Below, piece by piece: positions 8,060 through 16,782 of a stretch of DNA of 64,000 nt. The stretch's first letter is position 1, and each line of letters starts with the position of its first letter. Source of the stretch: an uncultured Clostridia bacterium (GTDB taxonomy: Bacteria > Bacillota > Clostridia > Oscillospirales > Ruminococcaceae). The stretch spans positions 62,001 through 126,000 of the forward strand of contig CAMMMX010000002.1 in NCBI GenBank assembly GCA_946498095.1, written 5' to 3'. A model generated the notes under the pieces. That model saw nothing but the letters and a program-made list of their open reading frames with translations, was not told the DNA's origin and did not search any database. The translations under genes were made by a program, and so were the position numbers.

Positions 8060-8072
8060 ATATACATGTCAA
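8043..8072 (-). promoter_or_regulatory. sigma-A promoter of the NrdD-like gene
   Basis: On the minus strand TTGACA (8072-8067) and TATACT (8048-8043) are separated by 18 bases. The region overlaps the candidate sporulation promoter of the divergent spoIIIA operon. Confidence 0.7.
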
Positions 8073-8183
8073 GAGCTTTCCAATAGGATACAAAAAACTA
8101 GAGGGGTGGGGGCAGTGGTGGTCATAATAGGCCGTCGGCACGCATAGGATATACAAACGCCAAGAAAGAAAGGAACGGTAGGC

Positions 8184-9113
8184 ATGCCGATACGGACATG
8201 GGGACAAGTCCTGCGATATCTTAGCGGGCAGCCTCTCGCGTTACTCGAACGCATTACACCTGACACGGCCAGCCAGATTCGGGAAATCCGGCTGCGCAGC
8301 ATGCGTCCTCTTTGTGTAGTCACACAGGATGGGGAATACGCCGTGCGCTCAGACGGGACGCTGACGGCGAAGCATGGAGGGGAAGCCCTTGTCACCCGGC
8401 AAACGATAGAAGAAATCTTTCGCAGCATCTGCAGCTATTCCGTCCATAGCCATCAGCAGGATATTGTTCAGGGGTTCGTCACCCTGCATGGCGGGCACCG
8501 CGCGGGTGTGACCGGAACGGCCGTGATGACGGGAGAGCAGATGACCAATGTCAAAAACATCTCGTCCATTAATATACGGATTGCGTCACAGATTCCGGGA
8601 TGTGCACAGCCGCTCGTTGACGCGCTGCCGACTTCGCCGTTTCCATCCGTCCTGGTTTCGGGTGCGCCTATGAGCGGAAAGACCACCATCCTGCGGGATA
8701 TTTGCCGTATTCTCTCGGATACATATCGCTTGAAAGTCGCTTTGGTGGACGAGCGCGGGGAAATCGCATCGGTTTGCGACGGTGTTGCACAGAATGACGT
8801 CGGTGTCTCGACAGACGTCCTGGACGGCTACCCCAAAGCACAGGGGATGGAAATTGCCATCCGCTCTATGTCGCCGAACGTGATCGTCTGTGACGAGATA
8901 GGCTGCGCAGCGGATGCCGACAGCGTCCTGAGCTGTATGAATGCCGGCGTCAGCGTTGTCGCGTCGGTACATGCAGGAACGCTGGAAGAGCTGTACGCAC
9001 GGGTTCATATTGCACCGCTGCTCCGGCAAGGGGTGTTCCGCTATGTAGCCATATTAGGAACCGGGAAGGATGTTGGACAGGTCCGCCAGCTTGTGCAGCT
9101 GCCGGACGGATAA
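8184..9113 (+). CDS. spoIIIAA: stage III sporulation protein AA
   Basis: First gene of the spoIIIA operon. It encodes a 309-residue cytoplasmic ATPase of the secretion-ATPase type, thought to power the SpoIIIA-SpoIIQ channel between mother cell and forespore. The Walker A motif GAPMSGKTT lies at residues 160-168 and the Walker B-like VIVCDEIG near 233. Length matches the B. subtilis protein (about 307 residues). ATG 8184 follows an AAGGAACGG site. Seven further spoIIIA genes follow in the canonical order, which makes the call secure. Confidence 0.96.
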   Translation: MPIRTWGQVLRYLSGQPLALLERITPDTASQIREIRLRSMRPLCVVTQDGEYAVRSDGTLTAKHGGEALVTRQTIEEIFRSICSYSVHSHQQDIVQGFVTLHGGHRAGVTGTAVMTGEQMTNVKNISSINIRIASQIPGCAQPLVDALPTSPFPSVLVSGAPMSGKTTILRDICRILSDTYRLKVALVDERGEIASVCDGVAQNDVGVSTDVLDGYPKAQGMEIAIRSMSPNVIVCDEIGCAADADSVLSCMNAGVSVVASVHAGTLEELYARVHIAPLLRQGVFRYVAILGTGKDVGQVRQLVQLPDG

Positions 9114-9141
9114 CCGGTAGGATGAGGAAAGAAGTGAGAAA

Positions 9142-9654
9142 ATGGGAATTGCCGGAATTGTGCTGATTTTCTTCTCCTGTACCATATGTGGGTTTTATTT
9201 CACATCAAGGCTGAGGGAACGCTCCCTTATCCTACAGCAGATCCAGACGATGCTGCATCAGACGCAGACGCAAATCCGTTATAACGCCGCGCCGCTGTAT
9301 GAGATGTTCCGTTCCTTCTCAGGCGCTGGCGCCTCGATGGACCGGCTGACCTTTATCGGGCCGTTGGTACGATTTTTGGAGCAGGGGATGGCCTTCCCGC
9401 CGGCCTTTGAACAGGCGATCCGGCAATGGGAGAAGCAGACGCTGTTGGAAAAGCGGGATTTGGCGCTTTTGTTGGAATTCGGGGAGGGCCTCGGCACCTG
9501 TGACGCGGACGGACAAGTCTCGCAGATCAAACTGCTGTCGGAGCGGCTGGAAGTACTCCAGGAGGAGGCATACAGCTGCTATACAGCGAAGGCCAAGCTA
9601 TACCCGTCGCTGGGGTTCCTGCTGGCCTGCGCAGTCACGATTCTGCTGATATAG
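9142..9654 (+). CDS. spoIIIAB: stage III sporulation protein AB
   Basis: A 170-residue protein with a hydrophobic N-terminal segment (IAGIVLIFFSCTICGFYF) and a C-terminal hydrophobic stretch (LGFLLACAVTILLI) enclosing a helical domain. This is the layout of SpoIIIAB, a membrane protein related to type II secretion GspF that is part of the mother cell-forespore channel. It starts 28 bases after spoIIIAA and shares its operon. Length matches the family (about 171 residues). Confidence 0.94.
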   Translation: MGIAGIVLIFFSCTICGFYFTSRLRERSLILQQIQTMLHQTQTQIRYNAAPLYEMFRSFSGAGASMDRLTFIGPLVRFLEQGMAFPPAFEQAIRQWEKQTLLEKRDLALLLEFGEGLGTCDADGQVSQIKLLSERLEVLQEEAYSCYTAKAKLYPSLGFLLACAVTILLI

Positions 9655-9707
9655 CAACGTACGGCGCCGCTGGCGCGTTAGATGTACAGAAAGGCATGGA
9701 GGTTCAA

Positions 9708-9896
9708 ATGGATCTGGTATTTAAAATCGCAACCATCGGAATTATCGTAGCGGTTCTCAACCAGCTTCTTATCCGCAGCGGGAAAGAGGAGCAGGCAATG
9801 ATGACCACCCTGGCGGGGTTGATCGTCGTTTTGATGATGATCATCACGGAAATCAGTACGCTGTTTGATACAATCAAATCCGTTTTTGGCATTTGA
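9708..9896 (+). CDS. spoIIIAC: stage III sporulation protein AC
   Basis: A 62-residue, almost entirely hydrophobic protein with two membrane helices (around residues 4-20 and 28-50), typical of SpoIIIAC. ATG 9708 is chosen over the in-frame ATG 9696, because GGAGG (9697-9701) then lies 6 bases upstream of it. The product is a small membrane part of the SpoIIIA complex. Confidence 0.92.
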   Translation: MDLVFKIATIGIIVAVLNQLLIRSGKEEQAMMTTLAGLIVVLMMIITEISTLFDTIKSVFGI

Positions 9897-9918
9897 CGGC
9901 TAGCGGGGGATGGTGAAA

Positions 9919-10308
9919 ATGAATATTGTAGCAATCATCGGTATCGGTGTGGTCGGCGCAGTGCTCAGCCAACTGATCAAGCAGTATAAGCCGGAATACG
10001 GGTTGTTCGTCTCGCTGGGAACGGGGATCCTTATCGTCGGCCTCGTGGTCATTTATGTGTCGCCGATTCTGACCGGTCTACAGGAATTCGTCGACCGTTC
10101 CGGCATGGACAGGCAGTACGGGGCGATTCTAATCAAATCTTTGGGCATCTGCTATATCACGCAGGTGGCCTGCGAAAGCTGTAGCGACGCAGGGGAGACC
10201 GCTATCGCGTCCAAGATCGAGCTGGCGGGGAAGATATCGGTCGTACTGCTTGCCCTGCCTTTGTTTGAGGCTATTGCTAAAATCGCGTTCCAGCTGATAG
10301 AGGGCTGA
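9919..10308 (+). CDS. spoIIIAD: stage III sporulation protein AD
   Basis: A 129-residue membrane protein with hydrophobic segments at about residues 3-18, 28-50 and 68-85, matching SpoIIIAD in length and in its relation to SpoIIIAC. ATG 9919 is preferred to ATG 9910, because the GGGGGA ribosome site (9905-9910) sits 8 bases before it and overlaps the other candidate. It lies between spoIIIAC and spoIIIAE in canonical order. Confidence 0.93.
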   Translation: MNIVAIIGIGVVGAVLSQLIKQYKPEYGLFVSLGTGILIVGLVVIYVSPILTGLQEFVDRSGMDRQYGAILIKSLGICYITQVACESCSDAGETAIASKIELAGKISVVLLALPLFEAIAKIAFQLIEG

Positions 10309-10335
10309 CAGAAGTTTCTGTAAAGGATGTTGAAG

Positions 10336-11529
10336 ATGAACAATAAGCTGAAAACACTGCTATGCCTTCCGCTATTTCTTATTTTTTTAGCGGTATTTCT
10401 CCCCAACGGGCAGGTTTTCGCCGCACAGGTGTCGGCAGACAACTCGACGGATGTGGCACAACAGGAGCAGGAAGAGCTGTTCGAGGAGCAATTCCGCGAA
10501 AGTGGTGCGGACCAGCTTTACGGTGAGCTGCCTTCCGGGACGGCGGACAAGCTGGCTGACAGCGGCATCTCGGCAGAGGATCCGGAATCGATTACCTCCG
10601 TCAAGCCCCAGGGAGTTTTGGAAGGGATTATCTCAGCCTTCCGCGACGAACTGGCCCGGCCGCTGAAGCTGCTGGCGCTGCTGGCAGGCGTCATCCTTTT
10701 TTGCGCGCTGGCGGCGCAGCTGAAAGCCTCCCATGCGGAGAGCCAGCTGACCGGCGTTTTCGATTTTGTCAGCATCGCGGCAGTGTCCAGTGCGTTGATG
10801 TCCCCCATTGCGGATTGCATTACCCGTACCTGTACGACCATTGCGGAAAGCAGCCGATTCATGCTATGCTACGTACCGGTGTACGCCGGTATTCTGACGG
10901 CAAACGGTTCCCCTATGACAGGAGCCACCTATAACAGCATCGTCTTTTTTGCCATGCAGCTGATGGCTAAGCTGGCGGAGACGACGATTGTCCCACTGAT
11001 GGGGATCTTTTTAGCGCTGTCAGTAACGGGGAACCTTTGCCCGACGCTGAACATATCGGGCGTTACAAAAGCGGTACGCACGGCGGCAAACTGGATTATG
11101 GGATTGCTGCTGACAATTTTTGTCGGGCTGGTAACCATCCAAAGTATTGTCGGCACATCCGCAGATACGGTAACGGTCCGTACGACAAAATATGTCATCA
11201 GCTCCTTTGTTCCAGTCGTGGGCTCGGCGATTTCCGATGCGCTAGGCTCGCTGCAAAGCTGCCTGGGGCTGCTCAAGACGGGGGTAGGAGGGTTCGGTAT
11301 CGCCGTTGCCGTCCTGACCATCGTCCCCGTCGTACTGGGCATCCTGGCATACCTGCTGGTGATCAGTCTGGGCAAGATCCTGGCGGACGTGTTTGAAATC
11401 CAAAAAGTATCCGCCCTGCTGGACGCCGTCAAATCCACCATGACAATGTTGATGGCGCTGCTGCTTTTTTTGTGCGCCATGATCCTCATCTCTACCACGA
11501 TTGTCATGATGGTGGGGATGAACATGTAG
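10336..11529 (+). CDS. spoIIIAE: stage III sporulation protein AE
   Basis: A 397-residue polytopic membrane protein, the largest membrane part of the SpoIIIA channel. It begins with a cleavable-looking signal (hydrophobic residues about 8-28, ending near FAAQVSA), then an acidic extracytoplasmic region rich in Glu, then about seven membrane segments from residue 110 onward. AAAGG at 10322-10326 gives good spacing to ATG 10336; the upstream in-frame ATG 10327 would sit too close. Length agrees with the family (about 400 residues). Confidence 0.95.
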   Translation: MNNKLKTLLCLPLFLIFLAVFLPNGQVFAAQVSADNSTDVAQQEQEELFEEQFRESGADQLYGELPSGTADKLADSGISAEDPESITSVKPQGVLEGIISAFRDELARPLKLLALLAGVILFCALAAQLKASHAESQLTGVFDFVSIAAVSSALMSPIADCITRTCTTIAESSRFMLCYVPVYAGILTANGSPMTGATYNSIVFFAMQLMAKLAETTIVPLMGIFLALSVTGNLCPTLNISGVTKAVRTAANWIMGLLLTIFVGLVTIQSIVGTSADTVTVRTTKYVISSFVPVVGSAISDALGSLQSCLGLLKTGVGGFGIAVAVLTIVPVVLGILAYLLVISLGKILADVFEIQKVSALLDAVKSTMTMLMALLLFLCAMILISTTIVMMVGMNM

Positions 11530-11550
11530 CCGCTGAAAGGGGGAATTTAT

Positions 11551-11994
11551 ATGGAAGGTCTGAGACAATGGGCCATCACCGTTTGCTGTACGCTGATCGC
11601 GGGGGGGATATTTACCCTGCTGATTCCAAAGGAGAAATTCGGAAAAGTCATGCGGTTCACCATCGGACTATTTTTTATCATCAGTCTCATCTCTCCTTTT
11701 GCGACGGTGGACATAAAGGCAGATTTCAGTGAATATGCATGGAACGAGTACCAGGATAACACCCAGTCCTTTTCGGCGCAGGTACAGGAGCAGTATCAGA
11801 ACCTGGTTGCGAAGAACCTGGAAACGTCTTTGATGCGCCAATGCCGGGAAAAGGGGCTGTATCCCGAAAAAATTACCGTCGACGTTCATATTGGCGAGGA
11901 CAACTGCATAAGTATTACCAACGTTGAGGTGACAGCGGAGGGGGATGTGCAGCGGCAGGCAGAAGAACTGATAGAGGCATTGTTGAAGGAGTAA
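11551..11994 (+). CDS. spoIIIAF: stage III sporulation protein AF
   Basis: A 147-residue protein with two N-terminal membrane helices (about residues 8-25 and 34-52) and a soluble C-terminal domain of about 90 residues, the ring-forming-domain layout of SpoIIIAF. A GAAAGGGGG site precedes the ATG. It lies between spoIIIAE and spoIIIAG, with only four bases before the next start. Confidence 0.93.
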   Translation: MEGLRQWAITVCCTLIAGGIFTLLIPKEKFGKVMRFTIGLFFIISLISPFATVDIKADFSEYAWNEYQDNTQSFSAQVQEQYQNLVAKNLETSLMRQCREKGLYPEKITVDVHIGEDNCISITNVEVTAEGDVQRQAEELIEALLKE

Positions 11995-11998
11995 GATT

Positions 11999-12583
11999 AT
12001 GGAAAAGAATGGACAAGGCACCAAGCTGTCGGAATATCTTGGAGCCGCCAAGGCGTTTTTCAAAAGCAAACAGGGCGCATATGCAATTGTCGCCATTGGT
12101 GTGGCGGGCATGCTGCTGATTGGCCTGAACTCCTTTCTCGGTAAGGGTGCAGATAGCAACGACAGTGCGCCGCAGGTGCAGGACATCTCTATGGAGGAAT
12201 ATGCCGCGCAATTGGAGGATAAGGTCGGCGATCTGCTGAAATCCATTGAAGGCGTGGGGAATTCCAAAGTGATGATTACTATGGAAAGCGCAGCCGAGTA
12301 TGTCTTCGCGCAAGAAGAAAAAAGCAACACCGACCGCACGCAAGACTATGATGAGGAATCCCCCAAGCGCGTGACGGAACGTACGCAGACGGAAAATACC
12401 GTGATTTTGGTGGGAAGCGGGAAAGAGGCGCTGGTCAAGACACAGATACAGCCGAAGGTGAAAGGCGTAGCGGTGGTTTGTGACGGTGGGGACAGTCCCG
12501 TCATCCAGCAGCGGGTCACACAGGCGGTATCCACTGTGTTGGACGTTCTAACTTCCCAGGTCATGGTAACCAAGCTGAAATAG
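11999..12583 (+). CDS. spoIIIAG: stage III sporulation protein AG
   Basis: A 194-residue protein with one N-terminal membrane helix (about residues 24-43) and a soluble domain outside the mother-cell membrane. SpoIIIAG forms a large ring in the intermembrane space. SMEEYAAQLEDKVGDLLKSI followed by EGVGNSKVMIT is the ring-building-motif region. AAGGAG precedes the ATG. Confidence 0.94.
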   Translation: MEKNGQGTKLSEYLGAAKAFFKSKQGAYAIVAIGVAGMLLIGLNSFLGKGADSNDSAPQVQDISMEEYAAQLEDKVGDLLKSIEGVGNSKVMITMESAAEYVFAQEEKSNTDRTQDYDEESPKRVTERTQTENTVILVGSGKEALVKTQIQPKVKGVAVVCDGGDSPVIQQRVTQAVSTVLDVLTSQVMVTKLK

Positions 12584-12636
12584 CCGTAATCGCAGGATTT
12601 ATTTGATTTTATATATTTATCAAGGAGGAAACGGCA

Positions 12637-13269
12637 ATGAAACTGAACATGATCATCGGCAAGAAGCAAATTATCCTGGCATCCCTGGTAGCGATCCTCG
12701 GAATCGCCATTTACATGAATTACGCGCTTGGCAAGGAGCAATTGCAAAGCGTTGACGGCGGATCATCCGGCGCGAACTACGGGGATGCCCAGTTCGTCGA
12801 CGGAAAAAGCGTGACGGAATACTTCGCCAGCGCACGCCTGGACAGGGACAAATCGCGCGCGGAGGCGGTGGAGACCATCCAGAAAATGATGAAGGATGCG
12901 GATAAGGAATCCTCCACAGAGGTGGCGGCACAGGTGGCAAATGTGGCGAAAAACATCCAGTATGAAAGCGAAATAGAAACCCTGATCAAAGCGCAGGGAT
13001 TCCAGGACTGCATGGTATATCTCGACGGGACCAGTGCGAATATCATGGTGCAGACCGAGGGCCTTATTCCGGCTGAGGCGGCACAGATTAAAGATATCCT
13101 GCTCAGCAAGGTGTCGGTAGAGCCGGAGAATATTACCATTATTGAAGTGAAATCACAGCCGTCGGCGGAATCCTCCTCCAAAGAAGCGTCGACTTCATCG
13201 GACGGAGCATCTTCCAAGCCTGCGTCTTCTTCCTCGCAAGCGGCGTCTACTTCCAGCAAAACTGCCTGA
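12637..13269 (+). CDS. spoIIIAH: stage III sporulation protein AH
   Basis: A 210-residue protein with an N-terminal membrane helix (about residues 7-25) and a YscJ/FliF-like soluble domain. This domain faces forespore SpoIIQ and seals the channel between the two cells. The last 40 residues are a low-complexity Ser/Ala/Lys tail (repeated SSK, AST and SSS), probably a flexible extension. AAGGAGGAAACGGCA precedes the ATG. It is the last spoIIIA gene; no clear terminator follows before the asp23 promoter. Confidence 0.94.
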   Translation: MKLNMIIGKKQIILASLVAILGIAIYMNYALGKEQLQSVDGGSSGANYGDAQFVDGKSVTEYFASARLDRDKSRAEAVETIQKMMKDADKESSTEVAAQVANVAKNIQYESEIETLIKAQGFQDCMVYLDGTSANIMVQTEGLIPAEAAQIKDILLSKVSVEPENITIIEVKSQPSAESSSKEASTSSDGASSKPASSSSQAASTSSKTA

Positions 13270-13311
13270 GGGGCGTGTGAAGCGCGACATAAATGATTTT
13301 TGGCAAAACAG

Positions 13312-13339
13312 TTGTGATTTTCTGAAAATATGATATAAT
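13312..13339 (+). promoter_or_regulatory. sigma-A promoter of asp23
   Basis: TTGTGA (13312-13317) and TATAAT (13334-13339) are separated by 16 bases. Transcription would start near 13346, leaving a leader of about 105 bases that contains a strong hairpin. Confidence 0.7.
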
Positions 13340-13383
13340 AGTTTCAAACGCTTTTTGTTTGGACTGTGTAACAAGCGGTTTGT

Positions 13384-13427
13384 CCTTCCCCATCCCGGAT
13401 AGGTCGGTCTGTCCGGGATGGGGAAGG
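13384..13427 (+). other. hairpin in the asp23 leader
   Basis: CCTTCCCCATCCCGGA (13384-13399) pairs perfectly with 13412-13427, giving a 16-bp stem with a 12-base loop. No T-run follows, so it is not a normal terminator. It ends 26 bases before the asp23 start and may stabilise the mRNA or end spoIIIA transcripts. Confidence 0.6.
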
Positions 13428-13452
13428 CAAAAAGCAACGGAGGGAACAAGCC

Positions 13453-13815
13453 ATGGAAGTGAATAGCGCACAAAGGCTGAGCAGCGAGGGCGGCAGTCTG
13501 AAAATATCCGACGAGGTCATCGCGACCATCACCAGGCTCGCAGCGCTTGAGGTAAACGGTGTATCCGATCTGGCCCCGGCGCCGGTTTCGATGAAAGATA
13601 TGTTTGTCAAGTCTCCGATACCCAAGTCTATCCGTATCAATATCAGTCAGGATGTTGTGGAGATCGACGTCAGTATCGTCGTAAAGTTCGGCGCTAAGGT
13701 GGTTGAATTGGCACAGAAGGTGCAGAACAACGTCAAGGCTTCGGTACAGAATATGACGGGGCTGACGGTTTCCAAGGTCAATGTCTATGTGGCAGGTATC
13801 CATTTTGACGAATAA
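13453..13815 (+). CDS. Asp23/Gls24 family protein
   Basis: A 120-residue cytoplasmic protein of the Asp23/Gls24 (YqhY/YloU) envelope-stress family. ISDEVIATITRLAALEVNGV near the start and INISQDVVEIDVSIVVKFG in the middle are typical. In Firmicutes the YqhY type lies next to nusB, as here, and has been linked to control of fatty acid synthesis and the membrane. A GGAGGGAAC site precedes the ATG. It has its own promoter and probably continues into nusB about 100 bases later. Confidence 0.9.
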   Translation: MEVNSAQRLSSEGGSLKISDEVIATITRLAALEVNGVSDLAPAPVSMKDMFVKSPIPKSIRINISQDVVEIDVSIVVKFGAKVVELAQKVQNNVKASVQNMTGLTVSKVNVYVAGIHFDE

Positions 13816-13912
13816 CGTATCAGCGGGGTTGGACCGGAAGGTCCAGCCTTTTGCGGCGTATGCGGTTTTTCATGCCGCTGCCAGCATCATTTTGAGATAA
13901 ACGAGGTATCGT

Positions 13913-14335
13913 ATGACAAGACGCGAAATCAGGGAGCATGTTTTTACAATGTTGTTCGCCTGCAGCTTTGCAGACGACGAGCAGAAGATGGATCAGCTTG
14001 CGCTGTTGTGTGAGGACGAAGATTTTCCGTCCGACAGCGAAGCTGCAGGTATCGCCCGGGAGATTCTGTCTAAAACGCAGGAGCTGGATGCAGTGATCGC
14101 GCAGTACAGCGAAAAACGGGCTGTCAGCCGGATATCGCGCGTCAATCTGGCGCTGCTGCGGCTTGCGCTTTATGAAATCAAGTATGCCAGCCGCGTGCCT
14201 GTATCGGTTGCCATCAATGAGGCGGTTGAACTGTGCAAAAAGTATGCGGACAAGAGTGACTGCGTATTCATAAACGGGGTGCTGGGGGCTTACGCGCGAA
14301 CGCTTCCCACCCAGGATGGACAAGTTTCCGAATGA
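13913..14335 (+). CDS. nusB: transcription antitermination factor NusB
   Basis: A 140-residue all-helical RNA-binding protein that joins NusE (ribosomal S10) at boxA to prevent early termination of rRNA transcription. The N-terminal TRREIREHVFTMLFACSF and the C-terminal PVSVAINEAVELCKKYADKSDCVFINGVLG are diagnostic segments. A GAGGTATCGT site precedes the ATG. Its stop overlaps the next start (ATGA), so the two are translationally coupled. Confidence 0.95.
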   Translation: MTRREIREHVFTMLFACSFADDEQKMDQLALLCEDEDFPSDSEAAGIAREILSKTQELDAVIAQYSEKRAVSRISRVNLALLRLALYEIKYASRVPVSVAINEAVELCKKYADKSDCVFINGVLGAYARTLPTQDGQVSE

Positions 14336-15282
14336 GCTTATATCTGGGATTGGATACGTCGAATTATACCACGTCTATTTGCCTGTACGACGGTAATACT
14401 TCGACGGCAGTACAGAACAAGCGGCTGTTGCCGGTCAAAGACGGGAAAATGGGTCTGCGCCAGAGCGACGCTGTTTTTTTACATGTCAGGCAGCTTACGC
14501 AGACGGCGCGGCAGTTGGTGCGGGGGTGCGCTGGCCGCTTGGCTGCTGTCGGCGTGTCCGACCGTCCAGGAGGCCGGGAAGGATCCTATATGCCCTGCTT
14601 CCTCGTCGGGAAGATGGCGGGGGAGCTGTTGGCGGACTGCCTTGACATCCCTTGTTATACGCATACCCATCAGTGCGGTCATATAGCCGCGGCGCTGTAT
14701 TCCGCTGGACAGCTATCGCTCATGCGGCAGTCTTTTCTAGCTTTTCATGTCAGCGGCGGTACAACGGATTGCCTGTTGGTGCAACCGGACGCAAAAGAAA
14801 TCCTGCATGTAGAACAAGTGGGTACTTCATTGGATCTCAACGCGGGACAAGCTGTGGATCGTGTTGGCGCGATGCTGGGCCTGCCGTTCCCCGCTGGTCC
14901 TGCGCTGGACAGGCTTGCGCAGAGCTGTATGCAGCCGATTTGCGTAAAGCCGGTTCTGAAAGGCGGCGACTGTTGTTTGTCCGGCGTGGAGAATCAGTGC
15001 GCGAAGCTTCTCCAAGATGGAGCGGAGCCAAGCTATGTCGCGCGGTATTGTATCGAAAGCATCCTCGCCGCGGTGTCCGCTATGACGGAATATGCGATGG
15101 GACGGCACAGCGGCCTGCCGGTTCTTTATGCCGGCGGTGTGATGTCAAACCATATCATCCAGGAAACGCTGTCACGGCGTTTCCGTACACAGAAGGTCTC
15201 TTTTGCGCAGCCGGAGTATTCCTGTGACAATGCTGTGGGGGCTGCGCTGCTTGCATATCAGAAGCATTGCCGCGAACAATAA
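14332..15282 (+). CDS. TsaD/Kae1-family paralogue
   Basis: A 316-residue ASKHA-fold protein of the Kae1/TsaD/YgjD family. It keeps the N-terminal LGLDTSNYTTSICLYDG, the metal-binding HxxxH motif (THTHQCGH, around residues 115-120), HVSGGTTDCLL in the phosphate loop and a C-terminal VLYAGGVMSN. True TsaD works with TsaB and TsaE to make t6A in tRNA. This copy is shorter than usual and lies between nusB and xseA, where some Oscillospiraceae carry an extra copy. It could be the second copy or a divergent form; no tsaB or tsaE is near. It overlaps nusB by four bases. Confidence 0.8.
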   Translation: MSLYLGLDTSNYTTSICLYDGNTSTAVQNKRLLPVKDGKMGLRQSDAVFLHVRQLTQTARQLVRGCAGRLAAVGVSDRPGGREGSYMPCFLVGKMAGELLADCLDIPCYTHTHQCGHIAAALYSAGQLSLMRQSFLAFHVSGGTTDCLLVQPDAKEILHVEQVGTSLDLNAGQAVDRVGAMLGLPFPAGPALDRLAQSCMQPICVKPVLKGGDCCLSGVENQCAKLLQDGAEPSYVARYCIESILAAVSAMTEYAMGRHSGLPVLYAGGVMSNHIIQETLSRRFRTQKVSFAQPEYSCDNAVGAALLAYQKHCREQ

Positions 15283-15301
15283 CCGGTAAAGGAGGCGCCG
15301 T

Positions 15302-16522
15302 ATGGCAGCCATTGTCGCGACGGTTTCGCAGCTGAACAAATATATCGCCATCCGTATCCGCAACGACGAAAAGCTGCGGGGGATAACCGTCAAGGGTGAA
15401 ATCTCCAATTTCACCAACCACATCAAGTCCGGGCATTACTATTTTACCCTCAAAGACGAGTCCAGTAGCGTTAAATGCGTTATGTTCCGGGGAAATGCCG
15501 TCAAGCTGCCGTTTGTTCCGGAGAACGGGCAGTGTGTCCTGGTGCGAGGGGACGTCAACGTCTTTGAACGGGACGGCGTGTACCAGCTTTATGCAACCAG
15601 TATCGAGCCGGACGGGGTAGGGGCGCTTTATCTGGCGTTTGAGCAGCTCAAACAGAAGCTGTCCCAGGAAGGGCTGTTTGATCCGGCGCATAAAAAACCC
15701 ATTCCGCGTACGCCCGCTGTCATCGGCGTCGTCACATCACCGACCGGAGCCGCGTTACAGGATATTCTGAATATTTTACGGCGGCGCTATCCCATCGGTA
15801 CGGTCAAAGTATTTCCGGCGCTGGTGCAGGGCATTGAAGCGCCGCAGTCCATCTGCAGAGCTATCCGCGCGGCGCAGGATACGGATTGCGACGTTTTGAT
15901 CGTCGGGCGCGGCGGCGGATCGATGGAGGATCTATGGTGCTTCAACGACGAGATGGTAGCACGTACAATCTTTGCTTCACATATCCCTGTGATTTCAGCA
16001 GTGGGACATGAAATCGACTTTACCATCGCCGATTTTGCTGCGGACCTGCGAGCGCCTACACCGTCGGCCGCGGCGGAGCTGGCGACCGAAGATGTGACGG
16101 CGCTGTCTGCGCAGGTGGACAGCGCCCAGCAGCAGATGGCGCAAGCTATTCTGCGCGTTATCGCTGCACATGGCGCGCGTCTGGACGTCTTCCGGCAGCG
16201 CCTTGATGCGCTTTCCCCTTCCAAGGTGATTGATATGCAGGGTAGCCGGACGGATGCCCTGCTGGAGCAGTTGTCGCAGACGATGCATGCCAGGTTGCGG
16301 GAGTCTGAAGTAGTGCTGATGAAACGTATGGAAATGCTGCAGGCGCTTTCTCCCCTTGGTGTGCTCCTGCGGGGGTACGCTATTGCCTTCCAAGAAGGGA
16401 AAGCGCTACGTAGCGTAGCTGGAATCGAAACGGGAGATATCATCGACGTCCGCCTTGCCGACGGAAGCTTGCGGGCAAAGGTAGAGGCAGTCGCTACAGT
16501 GGAAAGGAATCAAAATGGCTAA
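15302..16522 (+). CDS. xseA: exodeoxyribonuclease VII large subunit
   Basis: A 406-residue catalytic subunit of exonuclease VII, which degrades single-stranded DNA to short oligonucleotides. It has the N-terminal OB-fold (VKGEISNFTNHIKSGHYYFTL), the GVVTSPTGAALQDI segment and the DVLIVGRGGGSMEDLWCFND block of the catalytic domain. A coiled region follows, then a C-terminal LLRGYAI segment. AAAGGAGG precedes the ATG. The end overlaps xseB by eight bases. Confidence 0.96.
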   Translation: MAAIVATVSQLNKYIAIRIRNDEKLRGITVKGEISNFTNHIKSGHYYFTLKDESSSVKCVMFRGNAVKLPFVPENGQCVLVRGDVNVFERDGVYQLYATSIEPDGVGALYLAFEQLKQKLSQEGLFDPAHKKPIPRTPAVIGVVTSPTGAALQDILNILRRRYPIGTVKVFPALVQGIEAPQSICRAIRAAQDTDCDVLIVGRGGGSMEDLWCFNDEMVARTIFASHIPVISAVGHEIDFTIADFAADLRAPTPSAAAELATEDVTALSAQVDSAQQQMAQAILRVIAAHGARLDVFRQRLDALSPSKVIDMQGSRTDALLEQLSQTMHARLRESEVVLMKRMEMLQALSPLGVLLRGYAIAFQEGKALRSVAGIETGDIIDVRLADGSLRAKVEAVATVERNQNG

Positions 16523-16766
16523 GGTGGACAATCAGGATTGGACATATGAAAAGGCGTCGGCGAGGCTGGAGGAAATCCTGGCCGCGCTGGGGAAGGGCGA
16601 CCTTCCTTTAGAGGAATCGCTGAAGCTATTCGAGGAAGGGACGCGCCTTGCTGCTTTCTGCAAGGAACAGCTCAGTCAGGCGAAGCTTCGGGTGGAGCAA
16701 CTGACTGCCTCAGCGGATGAATCTACTGCGGAACCTCAGGAAGCTTTGGCGGATGAAAAAGATTAA
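16515..16766 (+). CDS. xseB: exodeoxyribonuclease VII small subunit
   Basis: An 83-residue helical subunit that binds several copies to XseA. WTYEKASARLEEILAALGKG and the following LEESLKLFEEG are the family signature. It overlaps the end of xseA and precedes ispA by 16 bases, the usual xseA-xseB-ispA-dxs order. Confidence 0.95.
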   Translation: MAKVDNQDWTYEKASARLEEILAALGKGDLPLEESLKLFEEGTRLAAFCKEQLSQAKLRVEQLTASADESTAEPQEALADEKD

Positions 16767-16782
16767 AAGAAGGACGTATCAA

